The notes beneath the pieces are model-generated. The model had not been told where the DNA came from. It worked only from the letters and a program-made list of their open reading frames with translations, and searched no databases. The translations under genes were made by a program, and so were the position numbers. Below are positions 37,030 through 44,927 of a DNA stretch of 64,000 nucleotides, piece by piece; position 1 is the stretch's first letter; the number at the start of each line of letters is the position of its first letter. Location: positions 9,365 through 73,364 of the forward strand of contig JBKGYK010000003.1 in NCBI GenBank assembly GCA_046546095.1. The letters are read 5' to 3'. This DNA is from JAQIBY01 sp046546095. GTDB lineage: Bacteria; Bacteroidota; Bacteroidia; Bacteroidales; ML635J-15.

Positions 37030-37060
37030 TTTCCAGATTCAGACCAGAATATTATCTTTG
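37030..37060 (+). promoter_or_regulatory. Promoter of the bactofilin/ATP synthase unit
   Basis: TTTC (37030-37033) is followed after 19 bases by TATCTTTG (37053-37060), matching TTTG-N19-TAnnTTTG at all but one position. It overlaps the divergent metK promoter's upstream region. A start near 37064 would give a leader of about 23 bases before the bactofilin ATG. Confidence 0.65.
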
Positions 37061-37086
37061 CATAAAGCAGACAAAATACAAATACA

Positions 37087-37470
37087 ATGGCTAAAACACA
37101 GGAAACAGAAGCAAACCGCCTCAATGTTATAGGCGAAGGAACCACAGTAAACGGAGACATTAAATCCGACGGTGACGTTCGTATTGATGGACAGATCACC
37201 GGAAATATCAGTATAGAAGGCAAGCTTGTCATTGGAAAAAAAGGCAGTTTGAATGGTGAAATTCATTGTCAAAACTGCGAAATTTCCGGGACAATAGAGG
37301 GCAAAATTTTCGTCAGGGAATTATTAAGCCTCAAAGCAAGTTCTGTCATTAAGGGTGACATTAAAACACTCCGGCTGGCCATAGAGCCCAATGCCGTATT
37401 TACCGGCACCTGTAATATGGACCAGGGCAAAACAGCATCAGCCATTAAGGATGGAAAAACAAAAAAATAA
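37087..37470 (+). CDS. Bactofilin
   Basis: Bactofilins are small cytoskeletal proteins that polymerise without nucleotide and serve in cell shape or as scaffolds at the membrane. The 127-residue product has the single DUF583/bactofilin beta-helix, seen as short glycine-spaced strands (GEGTTVNGDIKSDGDVRIDG, GKKGSLNGEIHCQNCEISGT), and hydrophilic tails (GKTASAIKDGKTKK). Its last 20 bases overlap atpZ, so it is the first gene of the long ATP synthase transcript here. Confidence 0.93.
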   Translation: MAKTQETEANRLNVIGEGTTVNGDIKSDGDVRIDGQITGNISIEGKLVIGKKGSLNGEIHCQNCEISGTIEGKIFVRELLSLKASSVIKGDIKTLRLAIEPNAVFTGTCNMDQGKTASAIKDGKTKK

Positions 37471-37678
37471 AAAGACAGATCCGGTTAAATCATACGCCCG
37501 GTTCTCGGGCATTGTGTTTGAGATGCTTGCCATTATTGGTGGCGGTGCATGGGCTGGCGTAAAGCTCGATGAATCCAGGGATGGAGATTTTCCTCTCTTT
37601 ACAATCATACTCTCCCTTCTGGCAGTGGCCATAGCACTTTATGTTGTCATAAAACAAGTCATAAACATGAATAAATGA
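37451..37678 (+). CDS. atpZ: AtpZ/AtpI-family ATP synthase assembly protein
   Basis: A 75-residue protein with two predicted membrane helices (FEMLAIIGGGAWAGVKLDE, FTIILSLLAVAIALYVVIKQ). It matches the AtpZ/DUF F0F1-ATPase subunit family placed at the front of atp operons and thought to aid Mg2+ supply or c-ring assembly. The ATG at 37451 lies within the end of the bactofilin gene. Its stop overlaps the next start as ATGA. Confidence 0.85.
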   Translation: MEKQKNKKTDPVKSYARFSGIVFEMLAIIGGGAWAGVKLDESRDGDFPLFTIILSLLAVAIALYVVIKQVINMNK

Positions 37679-38067
37679 AACATAAATCTCCGGCCATAAA
37701 GTTTTGGTTGCAAATCACAGCACTTGCTTTCATTATTCTGGCACTGCAGTTTCTTGCTTCCTATCTGGCATTTGAAAACCTGCCCACACCACGGGAAGTT
37801 ATTGGCAACATATATCTGTATGCCCTGACAGGACTATCCTTTAGCATCTTCATGAAACTAAAAAACAAATTCCCGACTTATATGGGTTTTATTTTCGGTG
37901 GACTGAGCCTGCTGAAAATGATGCTGGGGGTGGTATTTCTCCTGCCTGTGTTATTAAACAGCCATGATAAAGAACATTATTTTGTGATACAGTTTTTGTT
38001 AATTTATGTTATATATTTGTTTTTTGAATCATTTGTCTTGATTAAATACCTGCAATCACAAGACTGA
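37675..38067 (+). CDS. Four-helix membrane protein in the AtpI position
   Basis: A 130-residue integral membrane protein with four hydrophobic segments (about residues 8-30, 42-62, 68-92, 100-125). It overlaps atpZ by ATGA and precedes atpB. I see no diagnostic motif; the length, topology and position are like AtpI of other bacteria and like Bacteroidota-only DUF6168-type proteins. It may assist c-ring assembly; this is inferred from position. Confidence 0.8.
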   Translation: MKHKSPAIKFWLQITALAFIILALQFLASYLAFENLPTPREVIGNIYLYALTGLSFSIFMKLKNKFPTYMGFIFGGLSLLKMMLGVVFLLPVLLNSHDKEHYFVIQFLLIYVIYLFFESFVLIKYLQSQD

Positions 38068-38129
38068 TTCAATTGAAAATAAAGTTTTTTACGGTTTTTT
38101 GTTTGCATTTTTTTTATCAATTTTGGTAC

Positions 38130-39227
38130 ATGATGAGTTTGAGATGTAACATACTTTTTTTACTGGTCTTTTTGCTTACTCCGCTTGCGATGATGGCTGA
38201 AGATCCGATTGAGGATATCCATGTTGATGATGAGGAGTTCGATGTTACCGAGATGGTGTTTGACCACATCATGGACAGTCACTCATGGCACATTGCTGAT
38301 TACACAGATGATTCCGGTCACAAACATGCAATAAGCATTGCCTTACCTGTAATACTATGGCACGAGGGACAACTGGATGTCTTTATGTCATCTGCTTTTG
38401 ACCATGGTCATGCAACGGTTACCAAAGGCGATAACAATTACTTTTTATACCAAGGAGATATCTACCTTACAGACGAGGAAGGAAGCATCCATCATGAAAT
38501 CAACGAAGAAACAGGCAAATCTGAAATAAGCAATGCAGCACCCCTGGATTTGTCTATCACAAAAAATGTGGCCGCTATGATAATATCAGCCATAATTTTG
38601 TTGTTGGTTTTTCTTTCTGTAGCCCGTGCATATAAAAAACGCCCCGGCAAACCAGCCGGCCTTCAAGGTTTTATGGAGCCACTGTTTCTTTTTGTACGTG
38701 ATGATATTGCAAAACCTAATATTGGCGAAAAATACGAGAAATACCTGCCATACATCATGACGGTTTTCTTTTTTATTCTGTTCAACAATCTGCTGGGGCT
38801 GATTCCGTTTTTTCCCGGCGGAGCCAATGTTACCGGCAACATTTCTGTAACAATGACACTGGCTGCTTTCACCATGGTAATTACCAATGTAAGCGGAACA
38901 AAACAATACTGGAAACACATTTTTGCAACCCCGGGTTTGCCCTTCTGGTTGTATCCTATCATGATACCTGTTGAACTCATTGGCATCATTACCAAACCCT
39001 TTGCCCTGATGGTACGTTTGTTTGCAAACATCACCGCAGGACATATTATTATATTGAGCCTGGTATCATTGATATTTATTTTTAAGACTGCCATGATGGG
39101 GTTTGTGTCAGTACCATTTGTTCTTTTTATGGACATACTGGAGCTGCTGGTAGCTGCCATTCAGGCGTATATTTTTACTCTGCTGTCGGCCCTGTTTATC
39201 GGCCTGGCACTGGAGGGAGATCACTAA
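38130..39227 (+). CDS. atpB: ATP synthase Fo subunit a
   Basis: Subunit a forms the two half-channels and the stator side of the proton path. The product of 365 residues has a signal-peptide-like N-terminus (MMSLRCNILFLLVFLLTPLAMM), then an extra extracytoplasmic domain of about 125 residues (with SHSWHIADYTDDSGHKHAIS), usual for Bacteroidota but missing in E. coli, then the membrane core with MVRLFANITAGHIIIL, which holds the essential Arg. I chose the ATG at 38130 (38133 is equally possible); a TTG at 38073 extends the frame without sense. Confidence 0.93.
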   Translation: MMSLRCNILFLLVFLLTPLAMMAEDPIEDIHVDDEEFDVTEMVFDHIMDSHSWHIADYTDDSGHKHAISIALPVILWHEGQLDVFMSSAFDHGHATVTKGDNNYFLYQGDIYLTDEEGSIHHEINEETGKSEISNAAPLDLSITKNVAAMIISAIILLLVFLSVARAYKKRPGKPAGLQGFMEPLFLFVRDDIAKPNIGEKYEKYLPYIMTVFFFILFNNLLGLIPFFPGGANVTGNISVTMTLAAFTMVITNVSGTKQYWKHIFATPGLPFWLYPIMIPVELIGIITKPFALMVRLFANITAGHIIILSLVSLIFIFKTAMMGFVSVPFVLFMDILELLVAAIQAYIFTLLSALFIGLALEGDH

Positions 39228-39259
39228 GGAAATTTAATGTTTAACCTAAATTATATTTT

Positions 39260-39463
39260 ATGGTACAATTAGCAGCAATAGGTGCCGGACTTGCAGTGAT
39301 AGGAGCTGCGATCGGCATTGGCAAAATCGGTGGACAGGCAATGGACGCTATTGCACGTCAACCGGAAGCTTCAAACAAAATTCAGACAGCTATGATTATT
39401 TCTGCTGCACTTATCGAAGGTGTATCACTCTTTGCTGTTGTGGTTTCGTTACTTGTAGCTTAA
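39260..39463 (+). CDS. atpE: ATP synthase Fo subunit c
   Basis: The rotating-ring subunit: 67 residues, two helices joined by the polar loop ARQPEAS. The ion-binding carboxylate is Glu53 in SAALIEGVSLFAVVV. The Gln and Ser that bind sodium in Na+-type c subunits (as in Ilyobacter) are not present at the matching places (Ile and Gly instead), so a proton-driven enzyme is likely. It is followed by a perfect 15-bp stem-loop before atpF, which may help set its high expression. Confidence 0.95.
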   Translation: MVQLAAIGAGLAVIGAAIGIGKIGGQAMDAIARQPEASNKIQTAMIISAALIEGVSLFAVVVSLLVA

Positions 39464-39470
39464 GTAATTT

Positions 39471-39505
39471 ATTGTTTTCCGCAGCGGTTGGCTGCGGAAA
39501 ACAAT
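39471..39505 (+). promoter_or_regulatory. Perfect 15-bp stem-loop between atpE and atpF
   Basis: The 15 bases at 39471-39485 (ending CCGCAGC) are the exact reverse complement of 39491-39505 (starting GCTGCGG), with loop GGTTG. No T-run follows, so it is unlikely to stop transcription fully. In an operon that needs many c subunits per complex it may stabilise the upstream mRNA or slow polymerase. Confidence 0.8.
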
Positions 39506-39533
39506 TGATTTAATCATCTTAAACACAATTATT

Positions 39534-40028
39534 ATGGATCTGATTACCCCCGATGTTGGATTGATTATTTGGACCACTCTGGTTTTCTTAATACTACTGG
39601 TTATACTGGGTGTTTTTGCATGGAAGCCCATCAACAATGCCATCAACAATCGTAATAATTCCATTGAACGGGCACTTAGTAAAGCTGAAAATGCCAGGGA
39701 GCAAATTAAACATCTCAAATCCGAGCAAAATGAAATCATTGACCTCGCAAAAAAGGAAAGAGATAATGTTCTGAAGGAAGCCAAGTCTATGCGGGAGGAA
39801 ATGCTCGCCAAAGCAAGGGAAGAGACAAATTCCATAGTGGACAAAATGAAAAACGAAGCCCGGAAAGATATCGAAAATCAAAAGCAACAGGCGATTGATG
39901 AAATTAAGGATCAGATGGCTGACCTTTCCATTTCAATAGCAGAACGCCTCCTCCGTGAAGAGCTTCAGGACAAGGAAAAACAAAATAAGCTTGTTGAGAA
40001 ATTGATAGACGAAGTTAAATTAAATTAA
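39534..40028 (+). CDS. atpF: ATP synthase Fo subunit b
   Basis: The peripheral-stalk subunit. The 164-residue product has one N-terminal membrane helix (VGLIIWTTLVFLILLVILGVFAWKP) and a long charged coiled coil rich in Lys, Glu and Ala (SKAENAREQIKHLKSEQNEI). The length is typical. It follows atpE after a 70-base gap that contains the stem-loop, and precedes atpH by 12 bases. Confidence 0.95.
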   Translation: MDLITPDVGLIIWTTLVFLILLVILGVFAWKPINNAINNRNNSIERALSKAENAREQIKHLKSEQNEIIDLAKKERDNVLKEAKSMREEMLAKAREETNSIVDKMKNEARKDIENQKQQAIDEIKDQMADLSISIAERLLREELQDKEKQNKLVEKLIDEVKLN

Positions 40029-40040
40029 GCGCTGCAAAGT

Positions 40041-40589
40041 ATGGATCATAGCAGAATAGCCGTCAGATATGCCAGGGCAGCTTTCGAACTGGCACAGGAA
40101 CAAGACAAAACCGATGTTTTCATCAAAGACATGCGGACACTGTCTGATTTACTGAACACCAGCAGTGATATCATCGGATACCTGAACAACCCGGTTGTCA
40201 GGAAATCCGAAAAAGCAAAAACCATTGACCGGATATTTGCAAAACAGTTTGATAAATTAAGCCTTGACTTTATCCACCTTGTTGTCGATCATAACCGCGA
40301 ACGGCAACTGAAGGCCATTTGCATGAAAACCGAAAGCCTCTACAAGGAACTTAAAGGAATCAGCTCTCTGGAAATAAAATCAGCCAAAGTACTTGATGGG
40401 AACAGCCGTAAAAAGCTCACCGAAAACATCAAATCAGCCTTGGGCGCAAAGGAAATAGAGCTGAAAGAAACCGTTGATGAATCTCTCATTGGAGGCTTTG
40501 TCCTGCGCACAGAAGATTTACAATATGATGCCAGTATCAAAACACAACTGGCCAGGTTAAAAAATGAATTAAAAGAAAACTCACATTGA
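40041..40589 (+). CDS. atpH: ATP synthase F1 subunit delta
   Basis: Links the peripheral stalk to the top of the alpha3beta3 head. The 182-residue product has the N-terminal helical bundle beginning SRIAVRYARAAFELAQEQ and the C-terminal ESLIGGFVLRTEDLQYDASI, which is the conserved delta/OSCP signature. It lies between atpF and atpA. Confidence 0.95.
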   Translation: MDHSRIAVRYARAAFELAQEQDKTDVFIKDMRTLSDLLNTSSDIIGYLNNPVVRKSEKAKTIDRIFAKQFDKLSLDFIHLVVDHNRERQLKAICMKTESLYKELKGISSLEIKSAKVLDGNSRKKLTENIKSALGAKEIELKETVDESLIGGFVLRTEDLQYDASIKTQLARLKNELKENSH

Positions 40590-40607
40590 TAAAAATAACA
40601 ATACAAT

Positions 40608-42188
40608 ATGGCTCAGATTAATCCGGCAGAAGTATCAGAAATCCTGAAAAAACAACTCAGTGGTCAAGACATTGATGCTGAATTACAGGAAGTAGGAACC
40701 GTCCTGGAAGTAGGAGACGGTATTGCGCGTATATATGGCCTCACCAAAGTACAGGCAAATGAACTGATTGAGTTTGAAAATGGTGTTAAAGGCATTGTTC
40801 TGAATATCGAAGAAGACAATATTGGTGCAGTATTGCTTGGGGCATCCCAGGGCATCAAGGAAGGAGACTCTGTAAAACGCACCCGGCGGATTTCATCAAT
40901 AAAAGTCGGTGAGAGCATGATGGGTCGTGTTGTCAATACACTGGGAGAACCCATTGACGGAAAAGGTCCAATCAAAGGCGAAAGATTTGATATGCCCCTG
41001 GAGCGAAAAGCACCCGGTGTGATTTATCGTCAGCCGGTAAACGAACCGCTGCAAACAGGAATCAAGGCCATTGATGCAATGACACCCATTGGTCGCGGGC
41101 AAAGAGAATTGATTATCGGAGACCGTCAGACCGGAAAAACCGCAATCACCATTGATACCATAATCAATCAACGCGAAAATTATGAAAAAGGCGAACCTGT
41201 CTTTTGCATTTATGTTGCCATCGGTCAAAAAGGCTCAACTGTAGCAAGTATTGCAGCCACCCTTGAGAAACATGGTGCCATGGACTATACATGCATTGTA
41301 GCAGCCAACGCATCTGACCCGGCAGCATTGCAGTTCTATGCTCCCTATGCAGGTGCTGCCATCGGTGAATACTACCGCGATACAGGCAGGGCAGCTCTGA
41401 TTGTTTATGACGACTTGTCAAAACAAGCTGTTTCATACAGGGAAGTATCCCTTCTGCTCAGACGTCCGCCCGGACGTGAAGCTTTCCCCGGAGATGTATT
41501 TTATCTGCACTCACGTCTGCTGGAAAGGGCAGCCAAAATCATTGAGTCCGATAAGATCGCCGGTCAAATGAATGATATTCCGGAAGTAATGCAGGGTAAA
41601 ATCAAAGGAGGAGGGTCTCTCACTGCACTGCCAATCATTGAAACACAAGCAGGAGACGTATCTGCTTACATCCCCACCAACGTAATCTCAATTACAGACG
41701 GCCAGATTTTCCTGGAATCAGACCTTTTCAATTCCGGTGTGAGGCCCGCCATTAACGTTGGTATATCCGTTTCCCGTGTAGGTGGAAATGCACAGGTAAA
41801 ATCAATGAAAAAAGTGGCAAGCCCCCTGAAATCAGCTCAGGCTCAGTACCGTGAACTTGAGGCTTTTGCAAAATTCGGCTCTGATCTGGACAAATCAACA
41901 CTGGCTACCATTGATGCCGGACGCAAAAATGTTGAGATACTCAAACAGGCACAATATTCACCGATGAAAGTATCGGAACAAATTGCCATCATTTACTGTG
42001 GTGTTAATAAATTGCTGCGAAATGTGCCTGAAGAAAAAGTAAAAGAATTTGAAGAAACTTTCCTTGATTACATGAACCTGAATCACAAGGAAGTATTGGA
42101 TAAACTTGCTGAAGGTAAACTTACTGAAGAAATTGAAGATACTCTGAAAAACGCAGCTAAAGAAGTAAGCAGTCAGATTGTTAAATAA
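40608..42188 (+). CDS. atpA: ATP synthase F1 subunit alpha
   Basis: Non-catalytic nucleotide-binding subunit of the F1 head. The 526-residue product begins MAQINPAEVSEILKKQL, has Walker A GDRQTGKTAI near residue 170, VYDDLSKQAVSYREVSLLLR and the conserved RPPGREAFPGDVFYLHSRL, and ITDGQIFLESDLFNSGVRPA. The length is slightly longer than E. coli (513). Nothing is odd. Confidence 0.98.
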   Translation: MAQINPAEVSEILKKQLSGQDIDAELQEVGTVLEVGDGIARIYGLTKVQANELIEFENGVKGIVLNIEEDNIGAVLLGASQGIKEGDSVKRTRRISSIKVGESMMGRVVNTLGEPIDGKGPIKGERFDMPLERKAPGVIYRQPVNEPLQTGIKAIDAMTPIGRGQRELIIGDRQTGKTAITIDTIINQRENYEKGEPVFCIYVAIGQKGSTVASIAATLEKHGAMDYTCIVAANASDPAALQFYAPYAGAAIGEYYRDTGRAALIVYDDLSKQAVSYREVSLLLRRPPGREAFPGDVFYLHSRLLERAAKIIESDKIAGQMNDIPEVMQGKIKGGGSLTALPIIETQAGDVSAYIPTNVISITDGQIFLESDLFNSGVRPAINVGISVSRVGGNAQVKSMKKVASPLKSAQAQYRELEAFAKFGSDLDKSTLATIDAGRKNVEILKQAQYSPMKVSEQIAIIYCGVNKLLRNVPEEKVKEFEETFLDYMNLNHKEVLDKLAEGKLTEEIEDTLKNAAKEVSSQIVK

Positions 42189-42196
42189 ATCTCTCT

Positions 42197-43057
42197 ATGG
42201 CCAATCTTAAAGAAATACGAACCAGAATCTCCTCCGTAAAATCAACACGGCAGATTACCAGTGCCATGAAACTGGTTTCTGCTGCCAAATTACGTAAGGC
42301 TCAAAATCGTATCGAACAACTGAGGCCATACGCAGAACAATTGAAACATATCCTGTCCTACGCTTCACAAAGCATGGCAGACGACAAGGATTTTGTGTAT
42401 GCTCAGCAGAGACCGGTAAACAAAGTTCTGATTGTAATGGTTTCATCAAACAAAGGCTTATGCGGAGGATTTAATGCCAATGTAGTTAAAAAAACTGTAG
42501 CTGAGATTAAAGAAAATTACCAGGATGCCAAGGTGGAAATCCTTGCTGTAGGTGGAAAAGGAGCTGACTTGTTCAAGAAACACCCCTGGGATATTATTGA
42601 AAAAGAGACAGAGATCTTTGATAAGCTCACCTTCAATCCTGTGGCGGAGATGGCTGAAAACTTAATGCAATCCTTTATCAATAAGGAATATGATAAAATA
42701 ATCACAGTCTACAACAGCTTTGTTAACGCTGCAACCCAGAAAGTGAAAGCTGAACAGTTTTTGCCGGTTCAAATTGAAGAAGAAGAGGAAGAAGTTTCAA
42801 ATTATATTTATGAGCCGGACAAAAACACCATTGCCAGGGAACTCATCCCCAAATCGCTGAAAACTCAGTTCTACGAGGTTTTGCTGGACTCTAATGCTGC
42901 GGAACACGGTGCACGAATGACTTCCATGCAACAGGCAACAGACAACGCCTCAGATCTGCTTGATGAAATCACACTGAAATACAACAAAGCACGTCAGGCT
43001 TCTATCACCAATGAAATACTGGAAATTGTAAGTGGAGCCAACGCCCTGGAAGGTTAA
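42197..43057 (+). CDS. atpG: ATP synthase F1 subunit gamma
   Basis: Central rotor shaft. The 286-residue product has the N-terminal coiled coil (ANLKEIRTRISSVKSTRQIT, AMKLVSAAKLRKAQ) and the C-terminal KYNKARQASITNEILEIVSG. An acidic stretch EEEEEEVSNYIYEPD lies near residue 195. It ends the atpZ-to-atpG unit, and converges with the Na/Pi transporter gene with 19 bases between and no clear terminator. atpD and atpC are 6.2 kb further right. Confidence 0.97.
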   Translation: MANLKEIRTRISSVKSTRQITSAMKLVSAAKLRKAQNRIEQLRPYAEQLKHILSYASQSMADDKDFVYAQQRPVNKVLIVMVSSNKGLCGGFNANVVKKTVAEIKENYQDAKVEILAVGGKGADLFKKHPWDIIEKETEIFDKLTFNPVAEMAENLMQSFINKEYDKIITVYNSFVNAATQKVKAEQFLPVQIEEEEEEVSNYIYEPDKNTIARELIPKSLKTQFYEVLLDSNAAEHGARMTSMQQATDNASDLLDEITLKYNKARQASITNEILEIVSGANALEG

Positions 43058-43076
43058 AATTAAATAACATATGGCC

Positions 43077-44759
43077 TCAATCCTGCAGTGCTTCTGAAAT
43101 ATTGATCAGATGATCACCCATATCTTCACACCGGGAAATAATATCCAGAAAGACTACCCCGGCCTGATAAGGGTATTCTTTTTTGCGAATATTTTCCATG
43201 TTGACATCTTTGAGCCTATTCCTGTGTTTATTGATCTTTATTTCAATACTGTAAGCCTTTTCCATATCAGGAAGCCTGCCTTCTCTGTCCGCATGGAGAT
43301 TGGCATGTAGACATGCAAATGCCTGATCCAGCAAATCAAACATATCCCAAACTTCTTTTCGCAAATCCGGTGTAAACCAGACCCTGTGCTCATTCTTTCT
43401 TTGAAGAATCCTCCCAAGATTATAACATGCATCAGCTATACTCTCCATATTATCACTGATTTTCAGCAATGATCTGATCCTACGGCTGGCGGCTATTGAC
43501 AAATCACTTTCTGAAAGTTTAGCCAGATAAGCAGCAATTTCAACCTCATTGCTATCCATGCGTATTTCATTTTCCTCCAACTGAGCCAGCAACATACCTT
43601 GTTTTTCAGAATCAGTTTCAGCAAATAAATTTTTAGATATTGTATACATTGAATTTGTCAGATCAGCAAAATTCAGCACCTCTTTTCTTGCCTGCAACAA
43701 AGACATTTCCGATGTAGATAGCAGACCGGTGGCAATATATTTCAGGCCACTGCCCCTACCCGTATTTTCAGGGAAAATCCTGTTCATCAAACCTGCCCAG
43801 GGCTCAATAAACCACACAAGCAAAAGCAGATTGAAAAGATTGAAAAGTGTGTGAAATACAGCAAGGCCAATTGGTATGGCAGCCAGATCATTCATGGGCG
43901 AAGAGTTCTCAATACTGAAGGTTAGGGATGATGAAAGCTTTACGAGATATGTAAACAATAAAGTGCTAAACAATGCGGCCATAAGATTAAACATAAAATG
44001 TGAAAAGGCCGCTTTCTTTGCTTTTCTGTTCGCCACCAAAGCAGCAATATTTGCCGTTACGGTAGTTCCGATATTACTCCCGATAATCATGGCAGCGCCC
44101 ATTTCAAAACCTATCCATCCATTGCCGCACATCACAATAATCAGGGCAAGCATAGCACTGGATGACTGTACAATCAAGGTAAGTACAACACCTACAAGTA
44201 TAAACAAGAGCACACTTCCATTTCCGGCGGCAGTATAATTTGAAAGAAAAGACAGCACCTCCGGCTGATCATGTATATCCGGAACCGTAAGTTTCATAAA
44301 ATCCAGGCCCAGAAACAAGAGGGAAAAACCGAACAAAACCTCACCCCAGGAGCGCAGCTTGCTTTTCCTGGAAAATAGCAGGGGAAAGCTAATGGCCATC
44401 ATTGGCAAGCATATAGCTCCAATCTCAATTTTAAACCCAAGGATGCCAATCAACCATGTGGTAATGGTTGTGCCGAGATTGGCCCCGAGAATCAGAGAAA
44501 CACTTTCTGTCAGGCTAAGCAAACCGGCATTAACAAAAGAAACAAACATCACTGTGCTTGCTGAAGAAGACTGAATGATTGCAGTAACAAGCAAGCCTGA
44601 CATAATGCCTGTAAAATGATTTTTTGTCATGCTACGTAGAATATTACGTAATCCTGCACCGGCAACCCGTTGCATAGATTCACTCAGCAAGCGCATACCA
44701 TACAAAAACAGAACCACTGCTCCTGTGAGCTGTAATATTTGAAGTAAACCAAATTCCAT
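43077..44759 (-). CDS. Na+/phosphate cotransporter family protein with PhoU-like C-terminus
   Basis: A 560-residue NptA-type transporter. The membrane half (residues 1-320) has two inverted repeats, each with the conserved QSSS motif (IIQSSSASTVMFVSF and LIVQSSSAMLALI), seen in SLC34-like Na/Pi cotransporters. The C-terminal 200 residues are a helical PhoU-like domain (LLKISDNMESIADACYNLGR, ISRCEDMGDHLINISEALQ). It would import or balance phosphate with sodium. It is divergent from a PiT transporter across 168 bp, and converges on atpG. Confidence 0.92.
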   Translation of the reverse strand: MEFGLLQILQLTGAVVLFLYGMRLLSESMQRVAGAGLRNILRSMTKNHFTGIMSGLLVTAIIQSSSASTVMFVSFVNAGLLSLTESVSLILGANLGTTITTWLIGILGFKIEIGAICLPMMAISFPLLFSRKSKLRSWGEVLFGFSLLFLGLDFMKLTVPDIHDQPEVLSFLSNYTAAGNGSVLLFILVGVVLTLIVQSSSAMLALIIVMCGNGWIGFEMGAAMIIGSNIGTTVTANIAALVANRKAKKAAFSHFMFNLMAALFSTLLFTYLVKLSSSLTFSIENSSPMNDLAAIPIGLAVFHTLFNLFNLLLLVWFIEPWAGLMNRIFPENTGRGSGLKYIATGLLSTSEMSLLQARKEVLNFADLTNSMYTISKNLFAETDSEKQGMLLAQLEENEIRMDSNEVEIAAYLAKLSESDLSIAASRRIRSLLKISDNMESIADACYNLGRILQRKNEHRVWFTPDLRKEVWDMFDLLDQAFACLHANLHADREGRLPDMEKAYSIEIKINKHRNRLKDVNMENIRKKEYPYQAGVVFLDIISRCEDMGDHLINISEALQD

Positions 44760-44860
44760 GAGACCTTCAGAAAAGTTGCAATAATAATAAATGTGAGATT
44801 TTCATCTTAGCAAATCAGGTTAAGAAATGGTAAAGTCAGTACATAAAATCTGTATAATAA

Positions 44861-44876
44861 TTAACGTTAAATTAAC
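44861..44876. promoter_or_regulatory. Palindromic TTAA-repeat operator candidate between two phosphate transporters
   Basis: The perfect palindrome TTAACGTTAA (44861-44870) is followed by a further ATTAAC, giving three TTAA units in 16 bases. It lies just upstream of the PiT -7 box and between the divergent transporter genes. A regulator binding here, perhaps phosphate-responsive, is inference. Confidence 0.35.
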
Positions 44877-44897
44877 ATGGCGCATCACCAATAATTT

Positions 44898-44905
44898 TAA
44901 GTTTG
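44898..44905 (+). promoter_or_regulatory. Candidate -7 box of the PiT transporter gene
   Basis: TAAGTTTG matches TAnnTTTG and lies 22 bases before the ATG. No -33 TTTG stands at 19 bases; the palindromic TTAACGTTAA is there instead, which would fit activator-dependent transcription. Confidence 0.5.
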
Positions 44906-44927
44906 CCTAACAACATAATCGAAAACA

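Noticed and set aside
36963..37086. SAM riboswitch in the metK leader
   Set aside because: The predicted leader is only about 30 bases and shows no riboswitch fold.
39260..39463. Sodium-type ATP synthase
   Set aside because: Residues matching the Na+-binding Gln and Ser of known Na+ c subunits are Ile and Gly here.
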